Made by a program: the position numbers and the translations under genes. Shown piece after piece: positions 1 through 8,738 of a DNA stretch of 64,000 bases. The notes below the pieces were generated by a model that saw nothing but the letters and a program-made list of their open reading frames with translations, was not told the origin of the DNA and made no database searches. How positions within the stretch are numbered: position 1 is the stretch's first letter; the number at the start of each line of letters is the position of its first letter. Source of the stretch: Methanobrevibacter oralis (GTDB lineage: Archaea > Methanobacteriota > Methanobacteria > Methanobacteriales > Methanobacteriaceae); assembly GCF_001639275.1 (NCBI RefSeq), contig NZ_LWMU01000081.1, positions 1 to 64,000 of the forward strand, written 5' to 3'.

Positions 1-120
1 GGAAATACAATGCCCAAAGCACACAAAAAGAAATTCAGAACATTAGAAGGAATATTCAATCAAATAATGCACCAAAAAGATGGCTGGATCGAAAAACGAA
101 AACAAGAGCTAACAAATTGA
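1..120 (+). CDS. C-terminal tail of an unidentified protein (5' end outside window)
   Basis: Frame 1 is open from base 1 to a TGA at 118-120 and encodes 39 residues rich in Lys, His and Arg, ending in EKRKQELTN. An internal ATG at 10 could start a 36-residue peptide, but no ribosome binding site is visible and the frame is open to the window edge, so a truncated C terminus is more likely. The basic composition would suit a transposase or other nucleic-acid-binding protein, but no family is recognised. Directly after and partly overlapping the stop is a tandem 9-bp repeat (GACAGTCCC twice, 119-136). Confidence 0.4.
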   Translation, partial: GNTMPKAHKKKFRTLEGIFNQIMHQKDGWIEKRKQELTN

Positions 121-202
121 CAGTCCCGACAGTCCCAGATAACTAACAATTTTATATTAAAAAAGATATAACTATTTATATTATATCTTGGGGGATTATA
201 AC

Positions 203-895
203 ATGACTGATGTAAAAGCAGGTGTTGAATATAAAATTAATATAGATGATAATTCATTCTTATTAGATAATAAGAAGTTTAAACTACTAAATTCTATTTT
301 AGATACAGGTTCTTTAACTAAATCTGCTGAAATTATTGATGTTTCATATAGGACAGCTTTAAATTATATTGAAAAAATTGAGGATGCTCTTGATGTAAAA
401 ATTGTCAATACTACAAAAGGAGGTAAAGGCGGTGGTGGAGGAACTTCTCTTACTCAAGAGGGTTATTCTATTTTAAAAGAATGTAAGAAGATTAATGCTA
501 TTATGGAACTTCATACCGATGTTAATGAAATTGAATGTGAAGTTTGTGAAATTGATGAATCTCGTGGAGTGATGTTAATTAAATTTAATGAATCTAAAAT
601 TAGTGCTCCATTAAATAGAAATTATGAGCTTGGAGATAAATTATTAGCATTAATTAGTTATGATAATATTTTTTTGATGTTAGAACCTCAAATTTCAAGT
701 ATTCGTAATATATTGAAGGGTAAAATTGTTGAGATGAAATTAGAACATGAAATTATCCGTGTTAAAATAGATGTAGGGGGTACTATTTTATGTTCGGATA
801 TTACTGTATCTGCAGAAAAGGAGTTAAATTTGAATATTGGTAAAGAAGTTTACATTGGATTTAAAGCTATGTCAGTTGCTACTTTAAAATTATAA
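203..895 (+). CDS. ModE-like transcriptional regulator with LysR-type HTH and TOBE (Mop) domain
   Basis: The 230-residue protein has an N-terminal winged helix at about residues 20-90 (TGSLTKSAEIIDVSYRTALNYI), a Gly-rich wing (GGKGGGGG) and a C-terminal molybdate-binding-like TOBE/Mop segment at about 165-230, with a weaker TOBE-like stretch before it. This is the ModE layout: DNA binding plus oxyanion (molybdate or tungstate) sensing, acting in the cytoplasm. The ATG at 203 is chosen over the TTG at 188 because TTGGGGGA lies 8 nt upstream as a ribosome binding site. An AT-rich promoter stretch lies at about 150-185. The gene is followed 13 nt later by a small ferredoxin, which could serve a molybdenum or tungsten enzyme; that link is inference. 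The exact ligand is unknown. Confidence 0.75.
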   Translation: MTDVKAGVEYKINIDDNSFLLDNKKFKLLNSILDTGSLTKSAEIIDVSYRTALNYIEKIEDALDVKIVNTTKGGKGGGGGTSLTQEGYSILKECKKINAIMELHTDVNEIECEVCEIDESRGVMLIKFNESKISAPLNRNYELGDKLLALISYDNIFLMLEPQISSIRNILKGKIVEMKLEHEIIRVKIDVGGTILCSDITVSAEKELNLNIGKEVYIGFKAMSVATLKL

Positions 896-908
896 TAGGG
901 GTGTTTTT

Positions 909-1109
909 ATTTTAGAGATCACGGTTGATGAAGATAAATGTATTGGTTGTGGTAAATGTTATGAGATTTGTCCAAAAGCGGCTAAAATTTGGAAGATTGG
1001 TAGGGTTGCACGTATATTAGATTTGAGATATTGTCATGTTTGTACATTATGTGCTATGGAATGCCCTACAGATTGTATTATTATTACACGTGATGCTCCG
1101 CAACATTAA
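909..1109 (+). CDS. 2x[4Fe-4S] ferredoxin, apparently starting at ATT
   Basis: The reading frame 909-1109 encodes about 66 residues with two ferredoxin cysteine motifs, CIGCGKCYEICP and CHVCTLCAMECP, which would bind two [4Fe-4S] clusters; it is a small soluble electron carrier. No ATG, GTG or TTG exists in frame between the upstream stop at 885-887 and the first cluster. The ribosome binding site AGGGGTG (897-903) ends 5 nt before an ATT at 909, which is therefore the best start; TTA at 912 is the alternative. The gene sits 13 nt behind the ModE-like regulator and 39 nt before hisB, so it is probably cotranscribed with the regulator. Automatic gene finders restricted to standard starts would miss it. 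Confidence 0.75.
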   Translation: MLEITVDEDKCIGCGKCYEICPKAAKIWKIGRVARILDLRYCHVCTLCAMECPTDCIIITRDAPQH

Positions 1110-1148
1110 ATTATTGAAGATAAAACTAATTATTATGTGGGTTATAAT

Positions 1149-1727
1149 ATGAATAGAAATTCAAATGTTTCAAGGTGTACCTCAGAAACTGATATTACTA
1201 TAGAAATGAATCTTGATGGTGAAGGCGTATACGATATTTCAACTGGTGTGAACTTTTTTAATCACATGTTAGAAGCATTTTCAAAGCATAGTATGATAGA
1301 TTTAAATATTGATGCTAAAGGAGATATTGCAGTTGATGATCACCATACGGTTGAAGATGTTGGAATATTAATGGGTGAAGCTTTCAGCCAAGCTGTTGGT
1401 GATAAGAAAGGAATTAAAAGAATGGCTAATGCTATTGTACCTATGGATGACTCAGTGGCTACTGTTGCAATTGATATTAGTGGGCGTAGCTATTGTAATC
1501 TTGAAATAGATTTTAAAAATGAAAAAATAGGAGACATGACTTCAGATATTGTTATTCACTTTTTTGAATCTTTTGCAAGTTCTGCTAAATTAAATTTTTA
1601 TGGAACTGTTCAAGGTGCAAATGATCACCATAAAGCCGAAGCTCTTTTTAAAGCATTTGCTAAATCATTAAAAGAAGCTATAAAAATAGAACACAATCAA
1701 ATTCCTTCAACAAAAGGAATTTTATGA
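1149..1727 (+). CDS. hisB: Imidazoleglycerol-phosphate dehydratase HisB
   Basis: This is a 192-residue protein of the normal length for monofunctional HisB, which dehydrates imidazole glycerol phosphate to imidazole acetol phosphate in histidine synthesis. The two metal-binding histidine motifs are visible: DDHHTVED near residue 65 and NDHHKAEA near residue 163; it also begins with the usual NFFNHML block. The ATG at 1149 is preferred over the GTG at 1137, since GTGGGT just upstream can act as a weak ribosome binding site. Other histidine genes in the window (hisI, hisS, hisH) are far away, so the pathway is scattered. A hairpin terminator follows at 1749-1768, shared with the convergent mtd. 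Confidence 0.95.
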   Translation: MNRNSNVSRCTSETDITIEMNLDGEGVYDISTGVNFFNHMLEAFSKHSMIDLNIDAKGDIAVDDHHTVEDVGILMGEAFSQAVGDKKGIKRMANAIVPMDDSVATVAIDISGRSYCNLEIDFKNEKIGDMTSDIVIHFFESFASSAKLNFYGTVQGANDHHKAEALFKAFAKSLKEAIKIEHNQIPSTKGIL

Positions 1728-1748
1728 TATTTTTTAAAAATTAAAATT

Positions 1749-1768
1749 AAGTAGCAAAAATGCTACTT
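1749..1768. terminator. Bidirectional hairpin between hisB and mtd
   Basis: A perfect 8-bp inverted repeat, AAGTAGCA / TGCTACTT, with a 4-nt A loop lies between two convergent genes and overlaps the mtd stop codon. Position and shape suggest a shared 3' end structure or terminator. Confidence 0.6.
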
Positions 1769-2594
1769 ATTCTGGTTTTGAAATTAAACAGTTTTTATAA
1801 CCAAGATTCCCTTCTTTCATGTGAGGAGTTCTTAAAACTGTATCATTTGCTTTTTCAATTTCTCTTGCTTCGTGTGCTAAACTAGCAGCAGCAGAAGCCA
1901 TTTCGTGTGCAGCTGCAACTAATGGAATGAAGTTTTCATATCCTTTAGTCATGAAACAACCTTTCATATCAAGGTTTGCAACAGCACCTGCCATTTCGTA
2001 TGCTGCAATAGCTTTTGCTTTTGCATATGGGTTAGTAAATTCAGCAGCAGCTACAGCTTTTTCAGCAGTAATAATGAGTTTTGGTAATTCAATGTTGTCT
2101 GCTTCAGCCCCTTCAATTACAGCATCAATAGTTTTTTGCACTAATCTTAATGCTCCGGTATTAGCTAATACTTTTAAAATGTCTGCATTGAAAATAGCCA
2201 TTTCAGTTGGGTCTAACCATTCTCTTTTAGCACCAATCATTGGATCAGACATTACAATAATGTAACCTAATCCTTGTTCATCCATTTCATCTGTTTTACT
2301 TTTACCTGGTGCATCACCAATAATGATAGCTGGAATGCCTTTTTCAGATAAGATTTCTCTTGCTTTAGCAGGTCCAGGAGCTCCTGGGTTTGGACTAATA
2401 AATATTGCGAAATCAGGATTAAATTGGTCAAGTTTAGGAACAACGTCTTCAACTTGTTCTGGATTCATTTTAGCTCCAGATCCAAATACTCTCACATCTA
2501 TGTTAGGTCTGTCTGCTCTTTCATCAAGTAATAAATCTATTACTGGTGAAGTACCAATATTTCCACTTTTTATAATACCTATTTTTACAACCAT
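1767..2594 (-). CDS. mtd: F420-dependent methylenetetrahydromethanopterin dehydrogenase
   Basis: The 275-residue protein matches the Mtd family in length and sequence: N-terminal VVKIGIIKSGNIGTSPVIDL, the segment SPNPGAPGP, and a C-terminal region rich in alanine helices. It reversibly oxidises methylene-H4MPT with F420 in the central one-carbon route of CO2 methanogenesis, in the cytoplasm as a hexamer. It starts at the ATG at 2594 behind AAGGTGAAATA, a strong archaeal ribosome binding site. The unusually rich use of Ala, Glu and Gly codons fits a highly expressed gene. It stands alone, with about 250 nt of AT-rich sequence between it and the tRNA gene upstream. Confidence 0.97.
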   Translation of the reverse strand: MVVKIGIIKSGNIGTSPVIDLLLDERADRPNIDVRVFGSGAKMNPEQVEDVVPKLDQFNPDFAIFISPNPGAPGPAKAREILSEKGIPAIIIGDAPGKSKTDEMDEQGLGYIIVMSDPMIGAKREWLDPTEMAIFNADILKVLANTGALRLVQKTIDAVIEGAEADNIELPKLIITAEKAVAAAEFTNPYAKAKAIAAYEMAGAVANLDMKGCFMTKGYENFIPLVAAAHEMASAAASLAHEAREIEKANDTVLRTPHMKEGNLGYKNCLISKPE

Positions 2595-2848
2595 TATTTC
2601 ACCTTTTGGTTGTTTTTTATTTTATTGTATTACTTATATTAAACTTTTCATTTAATTTTCATCGAATGAATAATAGTTAATATTGACTAAGAATAGCTTA
2701 AATTTTAATTTTAATGAATTATGTAGTATTATATAAAATTTGGTAATACTTGATTTAAATAAACATATTTTTTTGTTATTAAAAAATTTTCAATTTTAGT
2801 AATAATCATGTTAAGAAAATCCATAAAACAATAAAAAATAGAATTAAA

Positions 2849-2920
2849 TGGTTCCGACGAGATTCGAACTCGTGATCCCCTCCTTGTAAGGGAGGTATCA
2901 TACCACTAGACCACGGAACC
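2849..2920 (-). tRNA. tRNA-Val (anticodon UAC)
   Basis: Read on the minus strand, the 72-nt sequence folds as a full cloverleaf: acceptor GGTTCCG/CGGAACC with A73, D arm TGGTCTAGTGGTATGA, anticodon stem CCTCC/GGAGG around loop CTTACAA (anticodon TAC), and T arm with GTTCGAATC. No CCA is encoded at the 3' end, so it must be added. TATA-like AT-rich sequence lies on both sides. The gap to ilvE (2921-3051) holds the ilvE promoter, with a TATA-like AAAATATAAA at about 3009-3018. Confidence 0.95.
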
Positions 2921-3051
2921 AAATCAACATTTAATATTATTAGTTAAGTTAATATATAACTTTTTCGGTTAAATATTATTCTTTTATCTAAAAATATATT
3001 ACTTAATAAAAATATAAAGTAATCTGTTTAAATTAATTATGTTGTGATAAA

Positions 3052-3975
3052 ATGGCTTGGGATGATTCAGCAAGTAAAATATGGATAGATGGAAAAATGG
3101 TTAATTGGGAAGATGCACAAATTCATGTGCTTTCTCATGTAGTTCATTATGGTACAAGCATTTTTGAAGGTATTCGTGCATATAATAATGATAATGGAAC
3201 TTGTGTTTTTCGTTTAAAAGAACATGTAAAACGTTTATTTGATTCAGCAAAAATTTATAAAATTGATATTCCTTTCACTCAAGAGGATATTGAAGAAGCT
3301 ATTAAAGAAACAATTAAAATAAATGACTTAAAATCTTGTTATATACGCCCTGTTGTGTTTAGAGGATATGGAGAATTAGGAGTTACTCCATTAGGTTGTC
3401 CAGTCAATTCTGTTATTGCTGCTTGGCAGTGGGGTTCTTATTTAGGTGAAGATGGGATGGCGAAAGGGGTAAATATTGGGGTTTCTTCTTGGAGAAAACC
3501 TGCTCCAAATACTTTTCCTGCATTAGCTAAATGTGGAGCAAATTATATGAACTCTCAATTAGCTAAACTTGAAGCTATTGATAATGGTTTTGATGAAGCT
3601 ATCATGTTAGATTATGCCGGAAATGTTTCTGAGGGAAGTGGGGAAAACATATTCCTTGTTGAAGATAATATTTTATACACCCCATCATTGTCTTCTTCTA
3701 ATCTTAAAGGAATTACTCGTGATTCTATCATGAAAGTAGCTCGTGATTTAGGACACGATGTTGTTGAGGAAACTATTTCTCGTGAAAGATTATATTTGGC
3801 TGATGAGGTCTTTTTTACAGGAACTGCAGCTGAAGTTACTCCTATTCGTTCAATTGATCATAGACTTGTCGGTGAAGGTAAGAGAGGACCTATTTGTGAA
3901 AAAATACAAAAAACTTTCTTTGACATTGTTGAAGCTAAAATTGAAGATAAATATGGTTGGTTGTCTTATATTTAA
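3052..3975 (+). CDS. ilvE: Branched-chain amino acid aminotransferase IlvE
   Basis: This 307-residue class IV PLP-dependent transaminase has the typical start ([20 protein letters not shown]), the [13 protein letters not shown] block and the region [20 protein letters not shown], whose first lysine is the expected Schiff-base residue. The C-terminal part carries [11 protein letters not shown] and [12 protein letters not shown], which bind PLP phosphate. It moves the amino group between glutamate and the 2-oxo acids of Val, Leu and Ile. The ATG at 3052 follows TTGTGATAAA. Its stop codon overlaps the first base of the following uppP ATG (TAATG), suggesting translational coupling. Confidence 0.95.
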   Translation: MAWDDSASKIWIDGKMVNWEDAQIHVLSHVVHYGTSIFEGIRAYNNDNGTCVFRLKEHVKRLFDSAKIYKIDIPFTQEDIEEAIKETIKINDLKSCYIRPVVFRGYGELGVTPLGCPVNSVIAAWQWGSYLGEDGMAKGVNIGVSSWRKPAPNTFPALAKCGANYMNSQLAKLEAIDNGFDEAIMLDYAGNVSEGSGENIFLVEDNILYTPSLSSSNLKGITRDSIMKVARDLGHDVVEETISRERLYLADEVFFTGTAAEVTPIRSIDHRLVGEGKRGPICEKIQKTFFDIVEAKIEDKYGWLSYI

Positions 3976-4820
3976 TGGTGTCGTTTATGAATATAATTCA
4001 AGGGATTATTATTGGAATTGTACAAGGTTTAACTGAATTTTTACCTGTTAGTAGTTCGGCTCATTTAGTATTTATTCAAAGGATTTTAGGTGTTAAAAGT
4101 TCCCTAGCTTTCGATACTTTCCTTCATTTAGGAACATTACTTGCAGTTTTATGGTTTTTCAGAGCAGATATTTATAAAATGCTAAAATCATGGTGGTTAA
4201 GTATTGGAGATATTTTACAAGGTAGATTTAGAGAAGGATTTAAAAATGATCCTTATAAAAGACTAGCTTGGTATGTTATTTTAGCTACTATTCCTGTTGG
4301 TGTCGTAGGCATATTATTTGAAAATCAGGTAGATGCACTATTTGCTGGTGCTCTTTATGTTCCTGCATTCTTTTTATTTGTAACTGGTACTATACTTTAT
4401 TTATCTCAAAGAATGAATAGTGGTAATGTTAATTATGATACTATTACTAAAAAAGAAGCCTTGTTTATGGGATTAGGTCAAGCATGTGCAATTCTTCCAG
4501 GACTTTCTCGTTCTGGTACTACAATAGCTGCAGGTCTCACAATAGGTTTGAATAAGGAATTTGCTGCAAAATTCAGCTTTATTTTATCCATTCCAGCTAT
4601 TTTAGGTGCTTTTCTAGTTCAAATTAAAGATATTGGCACGGCTTTAGATGTTAACTTTGCAGCAGTTATTTTAGGATTTATTGCATCATTTGTAGCAGGG
4701 TATGTTGCTATTAAATGGATGTTAGATTTAATTCAGAAAAAAAGTTTGGATATTTTTGCTTACTATTGTTGGATGGTGGGTATAATTGTATTTATGGGTT
4801 CAATCGCCCATATATTTTAA
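3975..4820 (+). CDS. uppP: Undecaprenyl-diphosphatase-like membrane phosphatase (UppP/BacA family)
   Basis: The 281-residue polytopic membrane protein has the two signature motifs of the family, GLTEFLPVSSSAHLV near the N terminus and LPGLSRSGTTIA near residue 175, plus about eight hydrophobic helices. Family members dephosphorylate polyprenyl diphosphate at the outer membrane face so that the lipid carrier can be reused; in a pseudomurein-making archaeon that would serve cell-wall and glycan assembly. The start at 3975 overlaps the ilvE stop by 1 nt; an ATG at 3987 (MNIIQGIII) is an equally good alternative. Cotranscription with ilvE is likely from the overlap, though the functions are unrelated. 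A hairpin follows at 4831-4849. Confidence 0.9.
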   Translation: MVSFMNIIQGIIIGIVQGLTEFLPVSSSAHLVFIQRILGVKSSLAFDTFLHLGTLLAVLWFFRADIYKMLKSWWLSIGDILQGRFREGFKNDPYKRLAWYVILATIPVGVVGILFENQVDALFAGALYVPAFFLFVTGTILYLSQRMNSGNVNYDTITKKEALFMGLGQACAILPGLSRSGTTIAAGLTIGLNKEFAAKFSFILSIPAILGAFLVQIKDIGTALDVNFAAVILGFIASFVAGYVAIKWMLDLIQKKSLDIFAYYCWMVGIIVFMGSIAHIF

Positions 4821-4830
4821 AAAAAGATTA

Positions 4831-4849
4831 TAGAGATTTTTAATCTCTA
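4831..4849. terminator. Bidirectional hairpin between uppP and the cobT-like gene
   Basis: TAGAGAT / ATCTCTA form a 7-bp stem with a 5-nt loop in the 26-nt gap between convergent genes, and the structure takes in the TAG stop of the minus-strand gene. It is flanked by A and T runs. Confidence 0.55.
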
Positions 4850-5914
4850 TTTACATACTCTTTCTATTTTTTTTCTTAGTTTTTCTACAGAACTTCCACG
4901 AACAAGTGCTGTAAACATACAACCTCCTGCTCCAGCTCCTTCTTTTACAAATCCTGTAAGATAGTTTTTGAGTCCTTCATGCTCTGTATCTTCAAAACGA
5001 GGATCTACAATATGGATTGTAATACTATTATCGATTTGTTTTAAAATTCCAAATAAATCAGCAGTTTTATCTTTTGCAACAAAAACTGTTGTTGCTATGT
5101 TAATTCTTGAAAAATCGAAATTAGGTTGGATTGACTTTATAACAGCACAAACTGCTGCCATTTGAGTTCCTCCACCTAGAATTATTGGAATGTCTGATCC
5201 AATAATTAATCCTGCCATTGCAGGAATTGTGGGATCACCAACAGCTCCAATAGCTTGCATTGCATCTACATCATCATTTTCAGGATCAATATTGGCATTT
5301 TTTAAGCCTTCATCAACGATTTTTCTTTTTAAATCATGGGGGTTATGGGGCATACTTCCACTAACTTTTTCATTAGCTTCGTAACCTAGAGCTTTTAATA
5401 CTCCAAGAGCAGTAGTTGTACCTGCAGGTATGCTTTCACCAATAATGAGCATTTCATGTCTTCTAGATAATTCTGCACCTAAATCTTTTCCATTTTCAAA
5501 TATTTCTAATGGATTTAAAACACCTTTTCCACTTCTAATATCTCTTCCATATTCTTTTCCAAAGCTTACATATTCTACATCAGGTCTTATTTTTGAACCT
5601 GCATTTATAATTACAAATGGGATATTAGCAAGTTCTAATGCTGCTTTTGAAAGCAGGGCCGGGGTTGGTGCAACAGATTCTCCAACAACAGTTTGTGGAA
5701 CATTATCCATGCAATGTACATTATTTAAAATCATTAATTCAACATCTGCTGCTGGGGTGTATTCAGTTAAATCTTCTGATGCTCCAGCTCCAGAAAGTCC
5801 TGGAATTAATGAAGTTTCTGTTGTACCTATTGTACATAAGAACACAGGGTCTTCGGTTTGTTTTAGGGTATCTATTAGGCTATTATTACCGTAAGTAGTT
5901 ATTCCATCTATCAT
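4847..5914 (-). CDS. cobT: Archaeal CobT-type nicotinate-nucleotide phosphoribosyltransferase
   Basis: The 355-residue protein matches the archaeal branch of nicotinate mononucleotide-dependent phosphoribosyltransferases (UPF0284/CobT-like), which activate the lower base of cobamides as an alpha-ribotide. Visible family features are the N-terminal FLCTIGTTETSLIPGLSGAG, the EYTPAADVE segment, IGESIPAGTTTALGVL near residue 160 and ILGGGTQMAAV near residue 250. The usual bacterial CobT catalytic glutamate context is not obvious, as is normal in the archaeal group. It would feed the corrinoid of the methyltransferase Mtr. The gene follows an uncharacterised 158-residue gene with a 1-nt gap, so the two are one operon. 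The substrate base cannot be read from sequence. Confidence 0.85.
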   Translation of the reverse strand: MIDGITTYGNNSLIDTLKQTEDPVFLCTIGTTETSLIPGLSGAGASEDLTEYTPAADVELMILNNVHCMDNVPQTVVGESVAPTPALLSKAALELANIPFVIINAGSKIRPDVEYVSFGKEYGRDIRSGKGVLNPLEIFENGKDLGAELSRRHEMLIIGESIPAGTTTALGVLKALGYEANEKVSGSMPHNPHDLKRKIVDEGLKNANIDPENDDVDAMQAIGAVGDPTIPAMAGLIIGSDIPIILGGGTQMAAVCAVIKSIQPNFDFSRINIATTVFVAKDKTADLFGILKQIDNSITIHIVDPRFEDTEHEGLKNYLTGFVKEGAGAGGCMFTALVRGSSVEKLRKKIERVCK

Positions 5915-5915
5915 A

Positions 5916-6392
5916 TTATCTCCTTAACTTTTTTATCTCTTCAATAATAATTTTATTTTGATTAATAATTTTTTGGTTTTGAAGCATGATTTTGTTTAAT
6001 AATTCTTTATCTTCACTATTAAAACTTTTAGCATCTCTAGCTCTTGGTGGGATTTTAATTTGTTCTTTTGGGGGGAGAGTACTGTCTCCTTTAGGCGGAA
6101 TCATGTTCTTTTTTTGAGAATTTGCAATATTATACCTTTCAATATAGTCATGTGAAACTTCTTTTTTAGATTTTTCATTTAAAAGTTCCATTAATCTCTC
6201 ATCAACCTTTTCGCTACCTTTTATTTGTTCTTCTTCAACTTCAAATCTTAATCTTTTTTGAATATTATAAGCATCCCAAATAGGGATTCCTCGCTCATTA
6301 CATTCAGCTTTAAATGCATCTGAGATGTTAATATCTCCAGTTAACTTAGTAACTCTTTTTTGTTCTATCGTGTTTTCACTATAAAATCCCAT
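5916..6392 (-). CDS. Uncharacterised protein coupled to the cobT-like gene
   Basis: No family is recognised for this 158-residue, charged, soluble protein. The N-terminal 70 residues look globular (RVTKLTGDINISDAFKAECN, then PIWDAYNIQKRLRFEVEEEQ), the middle is Pro- and Lys-rich and probably flexible (PPKGDSTLPPKEQIKIPPRA), and the last 30 residues form a predicted coiled coil (NKIMLQNQKIINQNKIIIEE). No signal peptide or membrane helix is seen. It ends 1 nt before the cobT-like start, so cotranslation is likely, and a role linked to cobamide synthesis is possible but unsupported. The coiled coil suggests oligomerisation. Confidence 0.7.
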   Translation of the reverse strand: MGFYSENTIEQKRVTKLTGDINISDAFKAECNERGIPIWDAYNIQKRLRFEVEEEQIKGSEKVDERLMELLNEKSKKEVSHDYIERYNIANSQKKNMIPPKGDSTLPPKEQIKIPPRARDAKSFNSEDKELLNKIMLQNQKIINQNKIIIEEIKKLRR

Positions 6393-6482
6393 AGTATCTA
6401 CTTTATTTTTTAAATTAAAATATATTTTTATATTTATAAATAGTAATATAGTAATTAATAAAATTATTTTTAGTTGATTATT

Positions 6483-8075
6483 TTGATATGTTTAGGTATT
6501 GAGGGAACAGCAGAAAAAACTGGTGTAGGGGTTGTTGATAGTGATGGGAATATTCTAGCTATAACTGGAAAGCAGTTATTTCCCGAAGAAGGAGGTATTC
6601 ATCCAAGAATCGCTGCTGAACATCATGCAAAATGGATTCCTAAGTTAATTCCCGAAGCTATAATGGAAGCAGGAATTAATTACGATGACATTGATTTAAT
6701 TTCATTTTCACAGGGTCCAGGATTAGGTCCAGCTTTGAGAATTGTAGCTACATCTGCTAGATCACTTGCTTTATCTTTAAATAAACCAATTATTGGAGTT
6801 AATCATTGCATTGGGCATGTTGAAGTTGGAAAATTAGATACTGGTGCAGTTAATCCTGTTTCACTTTATGTTAGTGGTGGAAATAGTCAAGTTATTGCAT
6901 ATGAAAGTGGAAGATACAGGATTTTTGGTGAAACCCTGGATATAGCTATTGGTAATTGCTTAGACCATTTTAGTCGTGAATGTGGTTTAGGCCATCCTGG
7001 AGGACCTATTATTGAAAAATTAGCTAAAAATGGTTCTTATATTGATTTACCTTACATTGTCAAGGGAATGGATTTTTCATTTTCTGGATTGTTGTCTGCT
7101 GCATTAAGACAGGCACAAAAGGGAACTCCTATGGAAGATATTTGTTTTTCTCTTCAAGAAACTGCTTTTGCAATGCTTGTTGAGGTTACGGAAAGAGCAC
7201 TTTCACATACACAAAAAGATGAGGTTATGTTGTGTGGAGGGGTTTCTGCAAATTCTAGGCTTCGAAAAATGATTAAGTCCATGGCATTTGAACATGGGGC
7301 TAAATTTTACATGCCTGAGATGAAATTATGTGGAGATAATGGTGTCATGATTGCATGGTTAGGTTTGTTAATGTATAATCAATTTGGGCCAATGAATATT
7401 AAAGATACAAATATTATTCAAAAGTTTAGAACTGATGAAGTAGATATTCCCTGGATTGATAATAATAAAAATTATTTAAAGCTAGATGATAACTTAATTG
7501 CAAAAGGAGCAGAATCCAACATTGTTAAAACTAGTTATTTAGGTTTAAATGCAGTTTTAAAAGATAGAATTCCTAAAAAATATAGAATTTCTGAGATTGA
7601 TAATAAAATTAGAAAACAAAGATGTAAACTTGAAGCTAAATTATTATCTGATGCAAAAAGAGCAGGAGTAGTTACTCCAGTATTATATGATGTTGATTTA
7701 AAATTTAAAGCGATTTTAATGGAAAAAATTAATGGATCAATGCTTAAAGAGGTTATCAATGAAGATTTAGCATATAATCTGGGTAAATATATTGCTAGAT
7801 TACATATGGCAAATATTATTCATGGAGATATAACCTCATCTAATATAATGCTTAATGATAAAAATCAGTTAGTTTTCCTTGATTTTGGTTTAGGTAGGTA
7901 TTCAAATTTAGATGAAGATAAAGCCGTTGATTTACTTGTTTTAAAGAAATCACTACAAAGTATTAATTATGAACTTGCTTTAAAATATTTTAAAAGTGTT
8001 TTAAAAGGTTATGGGGATGATAAAATATTGAATAAAATTTTAGATATTGAATCTAGAGGGAGGTATACTCATTAA
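6483..8075 (+). CDS. kae1-bud32: Kae1-Bud32 fusion of the KEOPS complex
   Basis: This is a 530-residue fusion. Residues 1-325 are Kae1/TsaD, which transfers threonylcarbamoyl to A37 of ANN-decoding tRNAs. Visible are MICLGIEGTAEKTG, the metal-binding GVNHCIGHVEVGK histidines, SGGNSQV and LCGGVSANSRL. Residues from about 340 are the small atypical kinase Bud32, with HGDITSSN (catalytic Asp and Asn), FLDFGLGRY (metal Asp) and the usual short C-terminal tail. The start is taken as TTG at 6483 because MICLGIEGTA is the normal family N terminus; a TTG at 6474 would add three residues. No ribosome binding site is seen. A TATA-like TTTATAAAT lies near 6432-6441. The fusion is found in several euryarchaea. 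Confidence 0.95.
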   Translation: MICLGIEGTAEKTGVGVVDSDGNILAITGKQLFPEEGGIHPRIAAEHHAKWIPKLIPEAIMEAGINYDDIDLISFSQGPGLGPALRIVATSARSLALSLNKPIIGVNHCIGHVEVGKLDTGAVNPVSLYVSGGNSQVIAYESGRYRIFGETLDIAIGNCLDHFSRECGLGHPGGPIIEKLAKNGSYIDLPYIVKGMDFSFSGLLSAALRQAQKGTPMEDICFSLQETAFAMLVEVTERALSHTQKDEVMLCGGVSANSRLRKMIKSMAFEHGAKFYMPEMKLCGDNGVMIAWLGLLMYNQFGPMNIKDTNIIQKFRTDEVDIPWIDNNKNYLKLDDNLIAKGAESNIVKTSYLGLNAVLKDRIPKKYRISEIDNKIRKQRCKLEAKLLSDAKRAGVVTPVLYDVDLKFKAILMEKINGSMLKEVINEDLAYNLGKYIARLHMANIIHGDITSSNIMLNDKNQLVFLDFGLGRYSNLDEDKAVDLLVLKKSLQSINYELALKYFKSVLKGYGDDKILNKILDIESRGRYTH

Positions 8076-8119
8076 AATTTTAAAAAAATATATAAAAACT
8101 TTATTATATAATTAATTTC

Positions 8120-8671
8120 ATGATAACATTTATAACTGGAAACAAACATAAAGTTATAGAAGCAGAGAATATTTTCAAAGATTATGACATTAACTTAGAG
8201 CATATTGATTTTGGTTACTGCGAACCTCAAGGAACACTTGAAGAGGTAGCTATATCAGGCGCAAAATATGCTAGTCGTAAACTTGATAGACCTGTGATAG
8301 TTGAAGATGCTGGTTTATTCATTAAAGCTTTAAAAGGTTTTCCTGGAACTTATTCATCATATGTTCAAGATACAATAGGAAATAAAGGTATTTTAAAGTT
8401 ATTAACAGATACTGATAATCGTTGTGCCGAATTCAGGTCAGTTATTGGGTACTGTGCCCCCAATTCTGAGCCCAAGATCTTTTTAGGCAAAGTATCAGGT
8501 GAAATCGCAGTTGAAGAGAGAGGAAATTTAGGATTTGCTTTTGATCCGATTTTTTATGTTCCTAGTGAAGATAAAACATTTGGAGAATTAACAACTGATG
8601 AAAAAAACAGATTTTCACATAGAAAAAACTCTTTAGAAAAATTTATTAAATGGTATTCTAGCCAAAAGTAG
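8120..8671 (+). CDS. XTP/dITP pyrophosphatase (Ham1/RdgB family)
   Basis: This 183-residue protein is of normal length for the family that hydrolyses XTP, ITP and dITP to the monophosphate and keeps deaminated purines out of nucleic acids. Signature segments are [18 protein letters not shown] at the N terminus, [19 protein letters not shown] with the catalytic acidic residues, the C-terminal [14 protein letters not shown] and the [11 protein letters not shown] tail. A TATA-like ATATATAAAA at about 8089-8098 places transcription start close to the ATG at 8120, so the mRNA may be leaderless; no ribosome binding site is present. It lies 44 nt behind kae1-bud32 but appears to have its own promoter. 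Confidence 0.93.
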   Translation: MITFITGNKHKVIEAENIFKDYDINLEHIDFGYCEPQGTLEEVAISGAKYASRKLDRPVIVEDAGLFIKALKGFPGTYSSYVQDTIGNKGILKLLTDTDNRCAEFRSVIGYCAPNSEPKIFLGKVSGEIAVEERGNLGFAFDPIFYVPSEDKTFGELTTDEKNRFSHRKNSLEKFIKWYSSQK

Positions 8672-8738
8672 ATTTTTTTTCTAAGAATTTATTTATAATA
8701 TTTATTGGGCTAATTAAATAAAAATATGAGGTAATTAC

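Noticed and set aside
119-136. Tandem GACAGTCCC repeat as an attachment site
   Set aside because: It is only two 9-bp units with no integrase or second copy in the window, so the claim cannot be supported.
1927-2655. Long open frames antisense to mtd
   Set aside because: They mirror the biased codon use of mtd on the other strand, lack ribosome binding sites and resemble no protein. The same was judged for antisense frames in cobT-like, leuS, ALP and SirTM-region genes.
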